DNA of 64,000 nucleotides, from positions 310,001-374,000 of the forward strand of contig JAKCOZ010000221.1 in the NCBI GenBank assembly GCA_022605955.1, given 5' to 3'. This document shows, one piece after another, positions 10,694-24,157 of the stretch (within the stretch, counting starts at the first letter, position 1; each line of letters begins with the position of its first letter). The notes under the pieces were generated by a model. It made no database searches, was not told the DNA's origin, and saw nothing but the letters and a program-made list of their open reading frames with translations. Source of the stretch: Rallus limicola (Eukaryota > Chordata > Aves > Gruiformes > Rallidae). Made by a program: the position numbers and the translations under genes.

Positions 10694-13600
10694 ACCGTAG
10701 GAGGTTCCAGGCATGTTCCCTCTTTCCAGGCAAAGGAAAAGGCTGAGAGCTAAAGTGACATGGTCTGCTCGTGTGTCCTGTTAGGAGGTTTCAGACAAGC
10801 TATGCCTTTCAGGCCTAGCTTCTTTACTTTGGGAGTTATTGCTGGACGTTTAGCATGTTTTGAACTGCAGTCTGCTAGGGCCGAGAAAAGCACCGTAGGA
10901 GGTTCCAGGCATGTTCCCTCTTTCCAGGCAAAGGAAAAGGCTGAGAGCCAAAGTGACAGGGTCTGCTCGTGTGTCCTGTTAGGAGGTTTCAGACAAGCTA
11001 TGCCTTTCAGGCCTAGCTTCTTTACTTTGGGAGTTATTGCTGGACGTTTAGCATGTTTTGAACTGCAGTCTGCTAGGGCCGAGAAAAGCACCGTAGGAGG
11101 TTCCAGGCATGTTCCCTCTTTCCAGGCAAAGGAAAAGGCTGAGAGCCAAAGTGACAGGGTCTGCTCGTGTGTCCTGTTAGGAGGTTTCAGACAAGCTATG
11201 CCTTTCAGGCCTCGCTTCTTTACTTTGGGAGTTATTGCTGGACGTTTAGCATGTTTTGAACTGCAGTCTGCTAGGGCCGAGAAAAGCACCGTAGGAGGTT
11301 CCAGGCATGTTCCCTCTTTCCAGGCAAAGGAAAAGGCTGAGAGCCAAAGTGACAGGGTCTGCTCGTGTGTCCTGTTAGGAGGTTTCAGACAAGCTATGCC
11401 TTTCAGGCCTAGCTTCTTTACTTTGGGAGTTATTGCTGGACGTTTAGCATGTTTTGAACTGCAGTCTGCTAGGGCCGAGAAAAGCACCGTAGGAGGTTCC
11501 AGGCATGTTCCCTCTTTCCAGGCAAAGGAAAAGGCTGAGAGCCAAAGTGACAGGGTCTGCTCGTGTGTCCTGTTAGGAGGTTTCAGACAAGCTATGCCTT
11601 TCAGGCCTAGCTTCTTTACTTTGGGAGTTATTGCTGGACGTTTAGCATGTTTTGAACTGCAGTCTGCTAGGGCCGAGAAAAGCACCGTAGGAGGTTCCAG
11701 GCATGTTCCCTCTTTCCAGGCAAAGGAAAAGGCTGAGAGCCAAAGTGACAGGGTCTGCTCGTGTGTCCTGTTAGGAGGTTTCAGACAAGCTATGCCTTTC
11801 AGGCCTAGCTTCTTTACTTTGGGAGTTATTGCTGGACGTTTAGCATGTTTTGAACTGCAGTCTGCTAGGGCCGAGAAAAGCACCGTAGGAGGTTCCAGGC
11901 ATGTTCCCTCTTTCCAGGCAAAGGAAAAGGCTGAGAGCCAAAGTGACAGGGTCTGCTCGTGTGTCCTGTTAGGAGGTTTCAGACGAGCTATGCCTTTCCG
12001 GCCTAGATTCTTTACTTTGGGAGTTATTGCTGGACGTTTACCATGTTTTGAACTGCAGTCTGCTAGGGCCGAGAAAAGCACCGTAGGAGGTTCCAGGCAT
12101 GTTCCCTCTTTCCAGGCAAAGGAAAAGGCTGAGAGCCAAAGTGACAGGGTCTGTGCGTGTGTCCTGTTAGGAGGTTTCAGACAAGCTATGCCTTTCAGGC
12201 CTAGCTTCTTTACTTTGGGAGTTATTGCTGGACGTTTAGCATGTTTTGAACTGCAGTCTGCTAGGGCCGAGAAAAGCACCGTAGGAGGTTCCAGGCATGT
12301 TCCCTCTTTCCAGGCAAAGGAAAAGGCTGAGAGCCAAAGTGACAGGGTCTGCTCGTGTGTCCTGTTAGGAGGTTTCAGACAAGCTATGCCTTTCAGGCCT
12401 AGCTTCTTTACTTTGGGAGTTATTGCTGGACGTTTAGCATGTTTTGAACTGCAGTCTGCTAGGGCCGAGAAAAGCACCGTAGGAGGTTCCAGGCATGTTC
12501 CCTCTTTCCAGGCAAAGGAAAAGGCTGAGAGCCAAAGTGACAGGGTCTGCTCGTGTGTCCTGTTAGGAGGTTTCAGACAAGCTATGCCTTTCAGGCCTAG
12601 CTTCTTTACTTTGGGAGTTATTGCTGGACGTTTAGCATGTTTTGAACTGCAGTCTGCTAGGGCCGAGAAAAGCACCGTAGGAGGTTCCAGGCATGTTCCC
12701 TCTTTCCAGGCAAAGGAAAAGGCTGAGAGCCAAAGTGACAGGGTCTGCTCGTGTGTCCTGTTAGGAGGTTTCAGACAAGCTATGCCTTTCAGGCCTCGCT
12801 TCTTTACTTTGGGAGTTATTGCTGGACGTTTAGCATGTTTTGAACTGCAGTCTGCTAGGGCCGAGAAAAGCACCGTAGGAAGTTCCAGGCATGTTCCCTC
12901 TTTCCAGGCAAAGGAAAAGGCTGAGAGCCAAAGTGACAGGGTCTGCTCGTGTGTCCTGTTAGGAGGTTTCAGACAAGCTATGCCTTTCAGGCCTCGCTTC
13001 TTTACTTTGGGAGTTCTTGCTGGACGTTTAGCATGTTTTGAACTGCAGTCTGCTAGGGCCGAGAAAAGCACCGTAGGAGGTTCCAGGCATGTTCCCTCTT
13101 TCCAGGCAAAGGAAAAGGCTGAGAGCCAAAGTGACAGGGGCTGCTCGTGTGTCCTGTTAGGAGGTTTCAGACAAGCTATGCCTTTCAGGCCTAGCTTCTT
13201 TACTTTGGGAGTTATTGCTGGACGTTTAGCGTGTTTTGAACTGCAGTCTGCTAGGGCCGAGAAAAGCACCGTAGGAGGTTCCAGGCATGTTCCCTCTTTC
13301 CAGGCAAAGGAAAAGGCTGAGAGCCAAAGTGACAGGGTCTGCTCGTGTGTCCTGTTAGGAGGTTTCAGACAAGCTATGCCTTTCAGGCCTAGCTTCTTTA
13401 CTTTGGGAGTTATTGCTGGACGTTTAGCATGTTTTGAACTGCAGTCTGCTAGGGCCGAGAAAAGCACCGTAGGAGGTTCCAGGCATGTTCCCTCTTTCCA
13501 GGCAAAGGAAAAGGCTGAGAGCCAAAGTGACAGGGTCTGCTCGTGTGTCCTGTTAGGAGGTTTCAGACAAGCTATGCCTTTCAGGCCTAGCTTCTTTACT

Positions 13601-15049
13601 TTGGGAGTTATTGCTGGACGTTTAGCATGTTTTGAACTGCAGTCTGCTAGGGCCGAGAAAAGCACCGTAGGAGGTTCCAGGCATGTTCCCTCTTTCCAGG
13701 CAAAGGAAAAGGCTGAGAGCCAAAGTGACAGGGTCTGCTCGTGTGTCCTGTTAGGAGGTTTCAGACAAGCTATGCCTTTCAGGCCTCGCTTCTTTACTTT
13801 GGGAGTTATTGCTGGACGTTTAGCATGTTTTGAACTGCAGTCTGCTAGGGCCGAGAAAAGCACCGTAGGAGGTTCCAGGCATGTTCCCTCTTTCCAGGCA
13901 AAGGAAAAGGCTGAGAGCCAAAGTGACATGGTCTGCTCGTGTGTCCTGTTAGGAGGTTTCAGACAAGCTATGCCTTTCAGGCCTAGCTTCTTTACTTTGG
14001 GAGTTATTGCTGGACGTTTAGCATGTTTTGAACTGCAGTCTGCTAGGGCCGAGAAAAGCACCGTAGGAGGTTCCAGGCATGTTCCCTCTTTCCAGGCAAA
14101 GGAAAAGGCTGAGAGCCAAAGTGACAGGGTCTGCTCGTGTGTCCTGTTAGGAGGTTTTAGACAAGCTATGCCTTTCAGGCCTCGCTTCTTTACTTTGGGA
14201 GTTATTGCTGGACGTTTAGCATGTTTTGAACTGCAGTCTGCTAGGGCCGAGAAAAGCACCGTAGGAAGTTCCAGGCATGTTCCCTCTTTCCAGGCAAAGG
14301 AAAAGGCTGAGAGCCAAAGTGACAGGGTCTGCTCGTGTGTCCTGTTAGGAGGTTTCAGACAAGCTATGCCTTTCAGGCCTCGCTTCTTTACTTTGGGAGT
14401 TCTTGCTGGACGTTTAGCATGTTTTGAACTGCAGTCTGCTAGGGCCGAGAAAAGCACCGTAGGAGGTTCCAGGCATGTTCCCTCTTTCCAGGCAAAGGAA
14501 AAGGCTGAGAGCCAAAGTGACATGGTCTGCTCGTGTGTCCTGTTAGGAGGTTTCAGACAAGCTATGCCTTTCAGGCCTAGCTTCTTTACTTTGGGAGTTA
14601 TTGCTGGACGTTTAGCGTGTTTTGAACTGCAGTCTGCTAGGGCCGAGAAAAGCACCGTAGGAGGTTCCAGGCATGTTCCCTCTTTCCAGGCAAAGGAAAA
14701 GGCTGAGAGCCAAAGTGACAGGGTCTGCTCGTGTGTCCTGTTAGGAGGTTTCAGACAAGCTATGCCTTTCAGGCCTAGCTTCTTTACTTTGGGAGTTATT
14801 GCTGGACGTTTAGCATGTTTTGAACTGCAGTCTGCTAGGGCCGAGAAAAGCACCGTAGGAGGTTCCAGGCATGTTCCCTCTTTCCAGGCAAAGGAAAAGG
14901 CTGAGAGCCAAAGTGACAGGGTCTGCTCGTGTGTCCTGTTAGGAGGTTTCAGACAAGCTATGCCTTTCAGGCCTAGCTTCTTTACTTTGGGAGTTATTGC
15001 TGGACGTTTAGCATGTTTTGAACTGCAGTCTGCTAGGGCCGAGAAAAGC
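10694..15049 (+). repeat. Block 1 opened by the C58T+G68T unit (22 units)
   Basis: The first unit carries the double variant agctaaagtgacatgg (C58T at 10751, G68T at 10761). The same double variant opens the next four blocks too, so it tags one founder unit that was copied with its surroundings. The right 17 units duplicate 7328-10693. A private double change (ctgtgcgtg for ctgctcgtg) lies near 12154, absent from the left copy, and dates to after the duplication. Confidence 0.88.
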
Positions 15050-18000
15050 ACCGTAGGAGGTTCCAGGCATGTTCCCTCTTTCCAGGCAAAGGAAAAGGCT
15101 GAGAGCTAAAGTGACATGGTCTGCTCGTGTGTCCTGTTAGGAGGTTTCAGACAAGCTATGCCTTTCAGGCCTAGCTTCTTTACTTTGGGAGTTATTGCTG
15201 GACGTTTAGCATGTTTTGAACTGCAGTCTGCTAGGGCCGAGAAAAGCACCGTAGGAGGTTCCAGGCATGTTCCCTCTTTCCAGGCAAAGGAAAAGGCTGA
15301 GAGCCAAAGTGACAGGGTCTGCTCGTGTGTCCTGTTAGGAGGTTTCAGACAAGCTATGCCTTTCAGGCCTAGCTTCTTTACTTTGGGAGTTATTGCTGGA
15401 CGTTTAGCATGTTTTGAACTGCAGTCTGCTAGGGCCGAGAAAAGCACCGTAGGAGGTTCCAGGCATGTTCCCTCTTTCCAGGCAAAGGAAAAGGCTGAGA
15501 GCCAAAGTGACAGGGTCTGCTCGTGTGTCCTGTTAGGAGGTTTCAGACAAGCTATGCCTTTCAGGCCTCGCTTCTTTACTTTGGGAGTTATTGCTGGACG
15601 TTTAGCATGTTTTGAACTGCAGTCTGCTAGGGCCGAGAAAAGCACCGTAGGAGGTTCCAGGCATGTTCCCTCTTTCCAGGCAAAGGAAAAGGCTGAGAGC
15701 CAAAGTGACAGGGTCTGCTCGTGTGTCCTGTTAGGAGGTTTCAGACAAGCTATGCCTTTCAGGCCTAGCTTCTTTACTTTGGGAGTTATTGCTGGACGTT
15801 TAGCATGTTTTGAACTGCAGTCTGCTAGGGCCGAGAAAAGCACCGTAGGAGGTTCCAGGCATGTTCCCTCTTTCCAGGCAAAGGAAAAGGCTGAGAGCCA
15901 AAGTGACAGGGTCTGCTCGTGTGTCCTGTTAGGAGGTTTCAGACAAGCTATGCCTTTCAGGCCTAGCTTCTTTACTTTGGGAGTTATTGCTGGACGTTTA
16001 GCATGTTTTGAACTGCAGTCTGCTAGGGCCGAGAAAAGCACCGTAGGAGGTTCCAGGCATGTTCCCTCTTTCCAGGCAAAGGAAAAGGCTGAGAGCCAAA
16101 GTGACAGGGTCTGCTCGTGTGTCCTGTTAGGAGGTTTCAGACAAGCTATGCCTTTCAGGCCTAGCTTCTTTACTTTGGGAGTTATTGCTGGACGTTTAGC
16201 ATGTTTTGAACTGCAGTCTGCTAGGGCCGAGAAAAGCACCGTAGGAGGTTCCAGGCATGTTCCCTCTTTCCAGGCAAAGGAAAAGGCTGAGAGCCAAAGT
16301 GACAGGGTCTGCTCGTGTGTCCTGTTAGGAGGTTTCAGACAAGCTATGCCTTTCAGGCCTCGCTTCTTTACTTTGGGAGTTATTGCTGGACGTTTAGCAT
16401 GTTTTGAACTGCAGTCTGCTAGGGCCGAGAAAAGCACCGTAGGAGGTTCCAGGCATGTTCCCTCTTTCCAGGCAAAGGAAAAGGCTGAGAGCCAAAGTGA
16501 CAGGGTCTGCTCGTGTGTCCTGTTAGGAGGTTTCAGACAAGCTATGCCTTTCAGGCCTCGCTTCTTTACTTTGGGAGTTATTGCTGGACGTTTAGCATGT
16601 TTTGAACTGCAGTCTGCTAGGGCCGAGAAAAGCACCGTAGGAGGTTCCAGGCATGTTCCCTCTTTCCAGGCAAAGGAAAAGGCTGAGAGCCAAAGTGACA
16701 GGGTCTGCTCGTGTGTCCTGTTAGGAGGTTTCAGACAAGCTATGCCTTTCAGGCCTCGCTTCTTTACTTTGGGAGTTCTTGCTGGACGTTTAGCATGTTT
16801 TGAACTGCAGTCTGCTAGGGCCGAGAAAAGCACCGTAGGAGGTTCCAGGCATGTTCCCTCTTTCCAGGCAAAGGAAAAGGCTGAGAGCCAAAGTGACAGG
16901 GTCTGCTCGTGTGTCCTGTTAGGAGGTTTCAGACAAGCTATGCCTTTCAGGCCTAGCTTCTTTACTTTGGGAGTTATTGCTGGACGTTTAGCATGTTTTG
17001 AACTGCAGTCTGCTAGGGCCGAGAAAAGCACCGTAGGAGGTTCCAGGCATGTTCCCTCTTTCCAGGCAAAGGAAAAGGCTGAGAGCCAAAGTGACAGGGT
17101 CTGCTCGTGTGTCCTGTTAGGAGGTTTCAGACAAGCTATGCCTTTCAGGCCTAGCTTCTTTACTTTGGGAGTTATTGCTGGACGTTTAGCATGTTTTGAA
17201 CTGCAGTCTGCTAGGGCCGAGAAAAGCACCGTAGGAGGTTCCAGGCATGTTCCCTCTTTCCAGGCAAAGGAAAAGGCTGAGAGCCAAAGTGACAGGGTCT
17301 GCTCGTGTGTCCTGTTAGGAGGTTTCAGACAAGCTATGCCTTTCAGGCCTAGCTTCTTTACTTTGGGAGTTATTGCTGGACGTTTAGCATGTTTTGAACT
17401 GCAGTCTGCTAGGGCCGAGAAAAGCACCGTAGGAGGTTCCAGGCATGTTCCCTCTTTCCAGGCAAAGGAAAAGGCTGAGAGCCAAAGTGACAGGGTCTGC
17501 TCGTGTGTCCTGTTAGGAGGTTTCAGACAAGCTATGCCTTTCAGGCCTAGCTTCTTTACTTTGGGAGTTATTGCTGGACGTTTAGCATGTTTTGAACTGC
17601 AGTCTGCTAGGGCCGAGAAAAGCACCGTAGGAGGTTCCAGGCATGTTCCCTCTTTCCAGGCAAAGGAAAAGGCTGAGAGCCAAAGTGACAGGGTCTGCTC
17701 GTGTGTCCTGTTAGGAGGTTTCAGACAAGCTATGCCTTTCAGGCCTAGCTTCTTTACTTTGGGAGTTATTGCTGGACGTTTAGCATGTTTTGAACTGCAG
17801 TCTGCTAGGGCCGAGAAAAGCACCGTAGGAGGTTCCAGGCATGTTCCCTCTTTCCAGGCAAAGGAAAAGGCTGAGAGCCAAAGTGACAGGGTCTGCTCGT
17901 GTGTCCTGTTAGGAGGTTTCAGACAAGCTATGCCTTTCAGGCCTAGCTTCTTTACTTTGGGAGTTATTGCTGGACGTTTAGCATGTTTTGAACTGCAGTC

Positions 18001-20197
18001 TGCTAGGGCCGAGAAAAGCACCGTAGGAGGTTCCAGGCATGTTCCCTCTTTCCAGGCAAAGGAAAAGGCTGAGAGCCAAAGTGACAGGGTCTGCTCGTGT
18101 GTCCTGTTAGGAGGTTTCAGACAAGCTATGCCTTTCAGGCCTCGCTTCTTTACTTTGGGAGTTATTGCTGGACGTTTAGCATGTTTTGAACTGCAGTCTG
18201 CTAGGGCCGAGAAAAGCACCGTAGGAGGTTCCAGGCATGTTCCCTCTTTCCAGGCAAAGGAAAAGGCTGAGAGCCAAAGTGACAGGGTCTGCTCGTGTGT
18301 CCTGTTAGGAGGTTTCAGACGAGCTATGCCTTTCAGGCCTAGCTTCTTTACTTTGGGAGTTATTGCTGGACGTTTAGCATGTTTTGAACTGCAGTCTGCT
18401 AGGGCCGAGAAAAGCACCGTAGGAGGTTCCAGGCATGTTCCCTCTTTCCAGGCAAAGGAAAAGGCTGAGAGCCAAAGTGACAGGGTCTGCTCGTGTGTCC
18501 TGTTAGGAGGTTTCAGACAAGCTATGCCTTTCAGGCCTAGCTTCTTTACTTTGGGAGTTATTGCTGGACGTTTAGCATGTTTTGAACTGCAGTCTGCTAG
18601 GGCCGAGAAAAGCACCGTAGGAGGTTCCAGGCATGTTCCCTCTTTCCAGGCAAAGGAAAAGGCTGAGAGCCAAAGTGACAGGGTCTGCTCGTGTGTCCTG
18701 TTAGGAGGTTTCAGACAAGCTATGCCTTTCAGGCCTAGCTTCTTTACTTTGGGAGTTATTGCTGGACGTTTAGCATGTTTTGAACTGCAGTCTGCTAGGG
18801 CCGAGAAAAGCACCGTAGGAGGTTCCAGGCATGTTCCCTCTTTCCAGGCAAAGGAAAAGGCTGAGAGCCAAAGTGACAGGGTCTGCTCGTGTGTCCTGTT
18901 AGGAGGTTTCAGACAAGCTATGCCTTTCAGGCCTCGCTTCTTTACTTTGGGAGTTATTGCTGGACGTTTAGCATGTTTTGAACTGCAGTCTGCTAGGGCC
19001 GAGAAAAGCACCGTAGGAGGTTCCAGGCATGTTCCCTCTTTCCAGGCAAAGGAAAAGGCTGAGAGCCAAAGTGACAGGGTCTGCTCGTGTGTCCTGTTAG
19101 GAGGTTTCAGACAAGCTATGCCTTTCAGGCCTAGCTTCTTTACTTTGGGAGTTATTGCTGGACGTTTAGCATGTTTTGAACTGCAGTCTGCTAGGGCCGA
19201 GAAAAGCACCGTAGGAGGTTCCAGGCATGTTCCCTCTTTCCAGGCAAAGGAAAAGGCTGAGAGCCAAAGTGACAGGGTCTGCTCGTGTGTCCTGTTAGGA
19301 GGTTTCAGACAAGCTATGCCTTTCAGGCCTCGCTTCTTTACTTTGGGAGTTCTTGCTGGACGTTTAGCATGTTTTGAACTGCAGTCTGCTAGGGCCGAGA
19401 AAAGCACCGTAGGAGGTTCCAGGCATGTTCCCTCTTTCCAGGCAAAGGAAAAGGCTGAGAGCCAAAGTGACAGGGGCTGCTCGTGTGTCCTGTTAGGAGG
19501 TTTCAGACAAGCTATGCCTTTCAGGCCTAGCTTCTTTACTTTGGGAGTTATTGCTGGACGTTTAGCATGTTTTGAACTGCAGTCTGCTAGGGCCGAGAAA
19601 AGCACCGTAGGAGGTTCCAGGCATGTTCCCTCTTTCCAGGCAAAGGAAAAGGCTGAGAGCCAAAGTGACAGGGTCTGCTCGTGTGTCCTGTTAGGAGGTT
19701 TCAGACGAGCTATGCCTTTCCGGCCTAGCTTCTTTACTTTGGGAGTTATTGCTGGACGTTTAGCATGTTTTGAACTGCAGTCTGCTAGGGCCGAGAAAAG
19801 CACCGTAGGAGGTTCCAGGCATGTTCCCTCTTTCCAGGCAAAGGAAAAGGCTGAGAGCCAAAGTGACAGGGTCTGCTCGTGTGTCCTGTTAGGAGGTTTC
19901 AGACAAGCTATGCCTTTCAGGCCTAGCTTCTTTACTTTGGGAGTTATTGCTGGACGTTTAGCATGTTTTGAACTGCAGTCTGCTAGGGCCGAGAAAAGCA
20001 CCGTAGGAGGTTCCAGGCATGTTCCCTCTTTCCAGGCAAAGGAAAAGGCTGAGAGCCAAAGTGACAGGGTCTGCTCGTGTGTCCTGTTAGGAGGTTTCAG
20101 ACAAGCTATGCCTTTCAGGCCTAGCTTCTTTACTTTGGGAGTTATTGCTGGACGTTTAGCATGTTTTGAACTGCAGTCTGCTAGGGCCGAGAAAAGC
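15050..20197 (+). repeat. Block 2 opened by the C58T+G68T unit (26 units)
   Basis: The founder variant is at 15107, 4356 bp after the previous one, and the next is 5148 bp on (26 units). The first six units follow the same variant order as block 1, and then the order changes. A145C lies at 16778 and 19352 (13 units apart) and T71G at 19476. Most units carry A104; only about two have G104. Confidence 0.85.
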
Positions 20198-23100
20198 ACC
20201 GTAGGAGGTTCCAGGCATGTTCCCTCTTTCCAGGCAAAGGAAAAGGCTGAGAGCTAAAGTGACATGGTCTGCTCGTGTGTCCTGTTAGGAGGTTTCAGAC
20301 AAGCTATGCCTTTCAGGCCTAGCTTCTTTACTTTGGGAGTTATTGCTGGACGTTTAGCATGTTTTGAACTGCAGTCTGCTAGGGCCGAGAAAAGCACCGT
20401 AGGAGGTTCCAGGCATGTTCCCTCTTTCCAGGCAAAGGAAAAGGCTGAGAGCCAAAGTGACAGGGTCTGCTCGTGTGTCCTGTTAGGAGGTTTCAGACAA
20501 GCTATGCCTTTCAGGCCTAGCTTCTTTACTTTGGGAGTTATTGCTGGACGTTTAGCATGTTTTGAACTGCAGTCTGCTAGGGCCGAGAAAAGCACCGTAG
20601 GAGGTTCCAGGCATGTTCCCTCTTTCCAGGCAAAGGAAAAGGCTGAGAGCCAAAGTGACAGGGTCTGCTCGTGTGTCCTGTCAGGAGGTTTCAGACAAGC
20701 TATGCCTTTCCGGCCTAGCTTCTTTACTTTGGGAGTTATTGCTGGACGTTTAGCATGTTTTGAACTGCAGTCTGCTAGGGCCGAGAAAAGCACCGTAGGA
20801 GGTTCCAGGCATGTTCCCTCTTTCCAGGCAAAGGAAAAGGCTGAGAGCCAAAGTGACAGGGTCTGCTCGTGTGTCCTGTTAGGAGGTTTCAGACAAGCTA
20901 TGCCTTTCAGGCCTAGCTTCTTTACTTTGGGAGTTATTGCTGGACGTTTAGCATGTTTTGAACTGCAGTCTGCTAGGGCCGAGAAAAGCACCGTAGGAGG
21001 TTCCAGGCATGTTCCCTCTTTCCAGGCAAAGGAAAAGGCTGAGAGCCAAAGTGACAGGGTCTGCTCGTGTGTCCTGTTAGGAGGTTTCAGACAAGCTATG
21101 CCTTTCAGGCCTAGCTTCTTTACTTTGGGAGTTATTGCTGGACGTTTAGCATGTTTTGAACTGCAGTCTGCTAGGGCCGAGAAAAGCACCGTAGGAGGTT
21201 CCAGGCATGTTCCCTCTTTCCAGGCAAAGGAAAAGGCTGAGAGCCAAAGTGACAGGGTCTGCTCGTGTGTCCTGTTAGGAGGTTTCAGACAAGCTATGCC
21301 TTTCAGGCCTAGCTTCTTTACTTTGGGAGTTATTGCTGGACGTTTAGCATGTTTTGAACTGCAGTCTGCTAGGGCCGAGAAAAGCACCGTAGGAGGTTCC
21401 AGGCATGTTCCCTCTTTCCAGGCAAAGGAAAAGGCTGAGAGCCAAAGTGACAGGGTCTGCTCGTGTGTCCTGTTAGGAGGTTTCAGACAAGCTATGCCTT
21501 TCAGGCCTAGCTTCTTTACTTTGGGAGTTATTGCTGGACATTTAGCATGTTTTGAACTGCAGTCTGCTAGGGCCGAGAAAAGCACCGTAGGAGGTTCCAG
21601 GCATGTTCCCTCTTTCCAGGCAAAGGAAAAGGCTGAGAGCCAAAGTGACAGGGTCTGCTCGTGTGTCCTGTTAGGAGGTTTCAGACAAGCTATGCCTTTC
21701 AGGCCTCGCTTCTTTACTTTGGGAGTTATTGCTGGACGTTTAGCATGTTTTGAACTGCAGTCTGCTAGGGCCGAGAAAAGCACCGTAGGAGGTTCCAGGC
21801 ATGTTCCCTCTTTCCAGGCAAAGGAAAAGGCTGAGAGCCAAAGTGACAGGGTCTGCTCGTGTGTCCTGTTAGGAGGTTTCAGACAAGCTATGCCTTTCAG
21901 GCCTAGCTTCTTTACTTTGGGAGTTATTGCTGGACGTTTAGCATGTTTTGAACTGCAGTCTGCTAGGGCCGAGAAAAGCACCGTAGGAGGTTCCAGGCAT
22001 GTTCCCTCTTTCCAGGCAAAGGAAAAGGCTGAGAGCCAAAGTGACAGGGTCTGCTCGTGTGTCCTGTTAGGAGGTTTCAGACAAGCTATGCCTTTCAGGC
22101 CTCGCTTCTTTACTTTGGGAGTTCTTGCTGGACGTTTAGCATGTTTTGAACTGCAGTCTGCTAGGGCCGAGAAAAGCACCGTAGGAGGTTCCAGGCATGT
22201 TCCCTCTTTCCAGGCAAAGGAAAAGGCTGAGAGCCAAAGTGACAGGGGCTGCTCGTGTGTCCTGTTAGGAGGTTTCAGACAAGCTATGCCTTTCAGGCCT
22301 AGCTTCTTTACTTTGGGAGTTATTGCTGGACGTTTAGCATGTTTTGAACTGCAGTCTGCTAGGGCCGAGAAAAGCACCGTAGGAGGTTCCAGGCATGTTC
22401 CCTCTTTCCAGGCAAAGGAAAAGGCTGAGAGCCAAAGTGACAGGGTCTGCTCGTGTGTCCTGTTAGGAGGTTTCAGACGAGCTATGCCTTTCCGGCCTAG
22501 CTTCTTTACTTTGGGAGTTATTGCTGGACGTTTAGCATGTTTTGAACTGCAGTCTGCTAGGGCCGAGAAAAGCACCGTAGGAGGTTCCAGGCATGTTCCC
22601 TCTTTCCAGGCAAAGGAAAAGGCTGAGAGCCAAAGTGACAGGGTCTGCTCGTGTGTCCTGTTAGGAGGTTTCAGACAAGCTATGCCTTTCAGGCCTAGCT
22701 TCTTTACTTTGGGAGTTATTGCTGGACGTTTAGCATGTTTTGAACTGCAGTCTGCTAGGGCCGAGAAAAGCACCGTAGGAGGTTCCAGGCATGTTCCCTC
22801 TTTCCAGGCAAAGGAAAAGGCTGAGAGCCAAAGTGACAGGGTCTGCTCGTGTGTCCTGTTAGGAGGTTTCAGACAAGCTATGCCTTTCAGGCCTAGCTTC
22901 TTTACTTTGGGAGTTATTGCTGGACGTTTAGCATGTTTTGAACTGCAGTCTGCTAGGGCCGAGAAAAGCACCGTAGGAGGTTCCAGGCATGTTCCCTCTT
23001 TCCAGGCAAAGGAAAAGGCTGAGAGCCAAAGTGACAGGGTCTGCTCGTGTGTCCTGTTAGGAGGTTTCAGACAAGCTATGCCTTTCAGGCCTAGCTTCTT

Positions 23101-24157
23101 TACTTTGGGAGTTATTGCTGGACGTTTAGCATGTTTTGAACTGCAGTCTGCTAGGGCCGAGAAAAGCACCGTAGGAGGTTCCAGGCATGTTCCCTCTTTC
23201 CAGGCAAAGGAAAAGGCTGAGAGCCAAAGTGACAGGGTCTGCTCGTGTGTCCTGTTAGGAGGTTTCAGACAAGCTATGCCTTTCAGGCCTAGCTTCTTTA
23301 CTTTGGGAGTTATTGCTGGACGTTTAGCATGTTTTGAACTGCAGTCTGCTAGGGCCGAGAAAAGCACCGTAGGAGGTTCCAGGCATGTTCCCTCTTTCCA
23401 GGCAAAGGAAAAGGCTGAGAGCCAAAGTGACAGGGGCTGCTCGTGTGTCCTGTTAGGAGGTTTCAGACAAGCTATGCCTTTCAGGCCTAGCTTCTTTACT
23501 TTGGGAGTTATTGCTGGACGTTTAGCATGTTTTGAACTGCAGTCTGCTAGGGCCGAGAAAAGCACCGTAGGAGGTTCCAGGCATGTTCCCTCTTTCCAGG
23601 CAAAGGAAAAGGCTGAGAGCCAAAGTGACAGGGTCTGCTCGTGTGTCCTGTTAGGAGGTTTCAGACGAGCTATGCCTTTCCGGCCTAGCTTCTTTACTTT
23701 GGGAGTTATTGCTGGACGTTTAGCATGTTTTGAACTGCAGTCTGCTAGGGCCGAGAAAAGCACCGTAGGAGGTTCCAGGCATGTTCCCTCTTTCCAGGCA
23801 AAGGAAAAGGCTGAGAGCCAAAGTGACAGGGTCTGCTCGTGTGTCCTGTTAGGAGGTTTCAGACAAGCTATGCCTTTCAGGCCTAGCTTCTTTACTTTGG
23901 GAGTTATTGCTGGACGTTTAGCATGTTTTGAACTGCAGTCTGCTAGGGCCGAGAAAAGCACCGTAGGAGGTTCCAGGCATGTTCCCTCTTTCCAGGCAAA
24001 GGAAAAGGCTGAGAGCCAAAGTGACAGGGTCTGCTCGTGTGTCCTGTTAGGAGGTTTCAGACAAGCTATGCCTTTCAGGCCTAGCTTCTTTACTTTGGGA
24101 GTTATTGCTGGACGTTTAGCATGTTTTGAACTGCAGTCTGCTAGGGCCGAGAAAAGC
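20198..24157 (+). repeat. Block 3 opened by the C58T+G68T unit (20 units)
   Basis: The founder variant is at 20255 and the following one at 24215, 3960 bp later (20 units). T71G occurs at 22248 and 23436 (six units apart); the latter lies exactly 3960 bp after 19476, so the right end repeats the right end of block 2. A145C at 22124 is 2772 bp (14 units) after 19352. A CpG-site transition unique in the window (ggacattta, G155A) lies near 21540. Confidence 0.84.
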
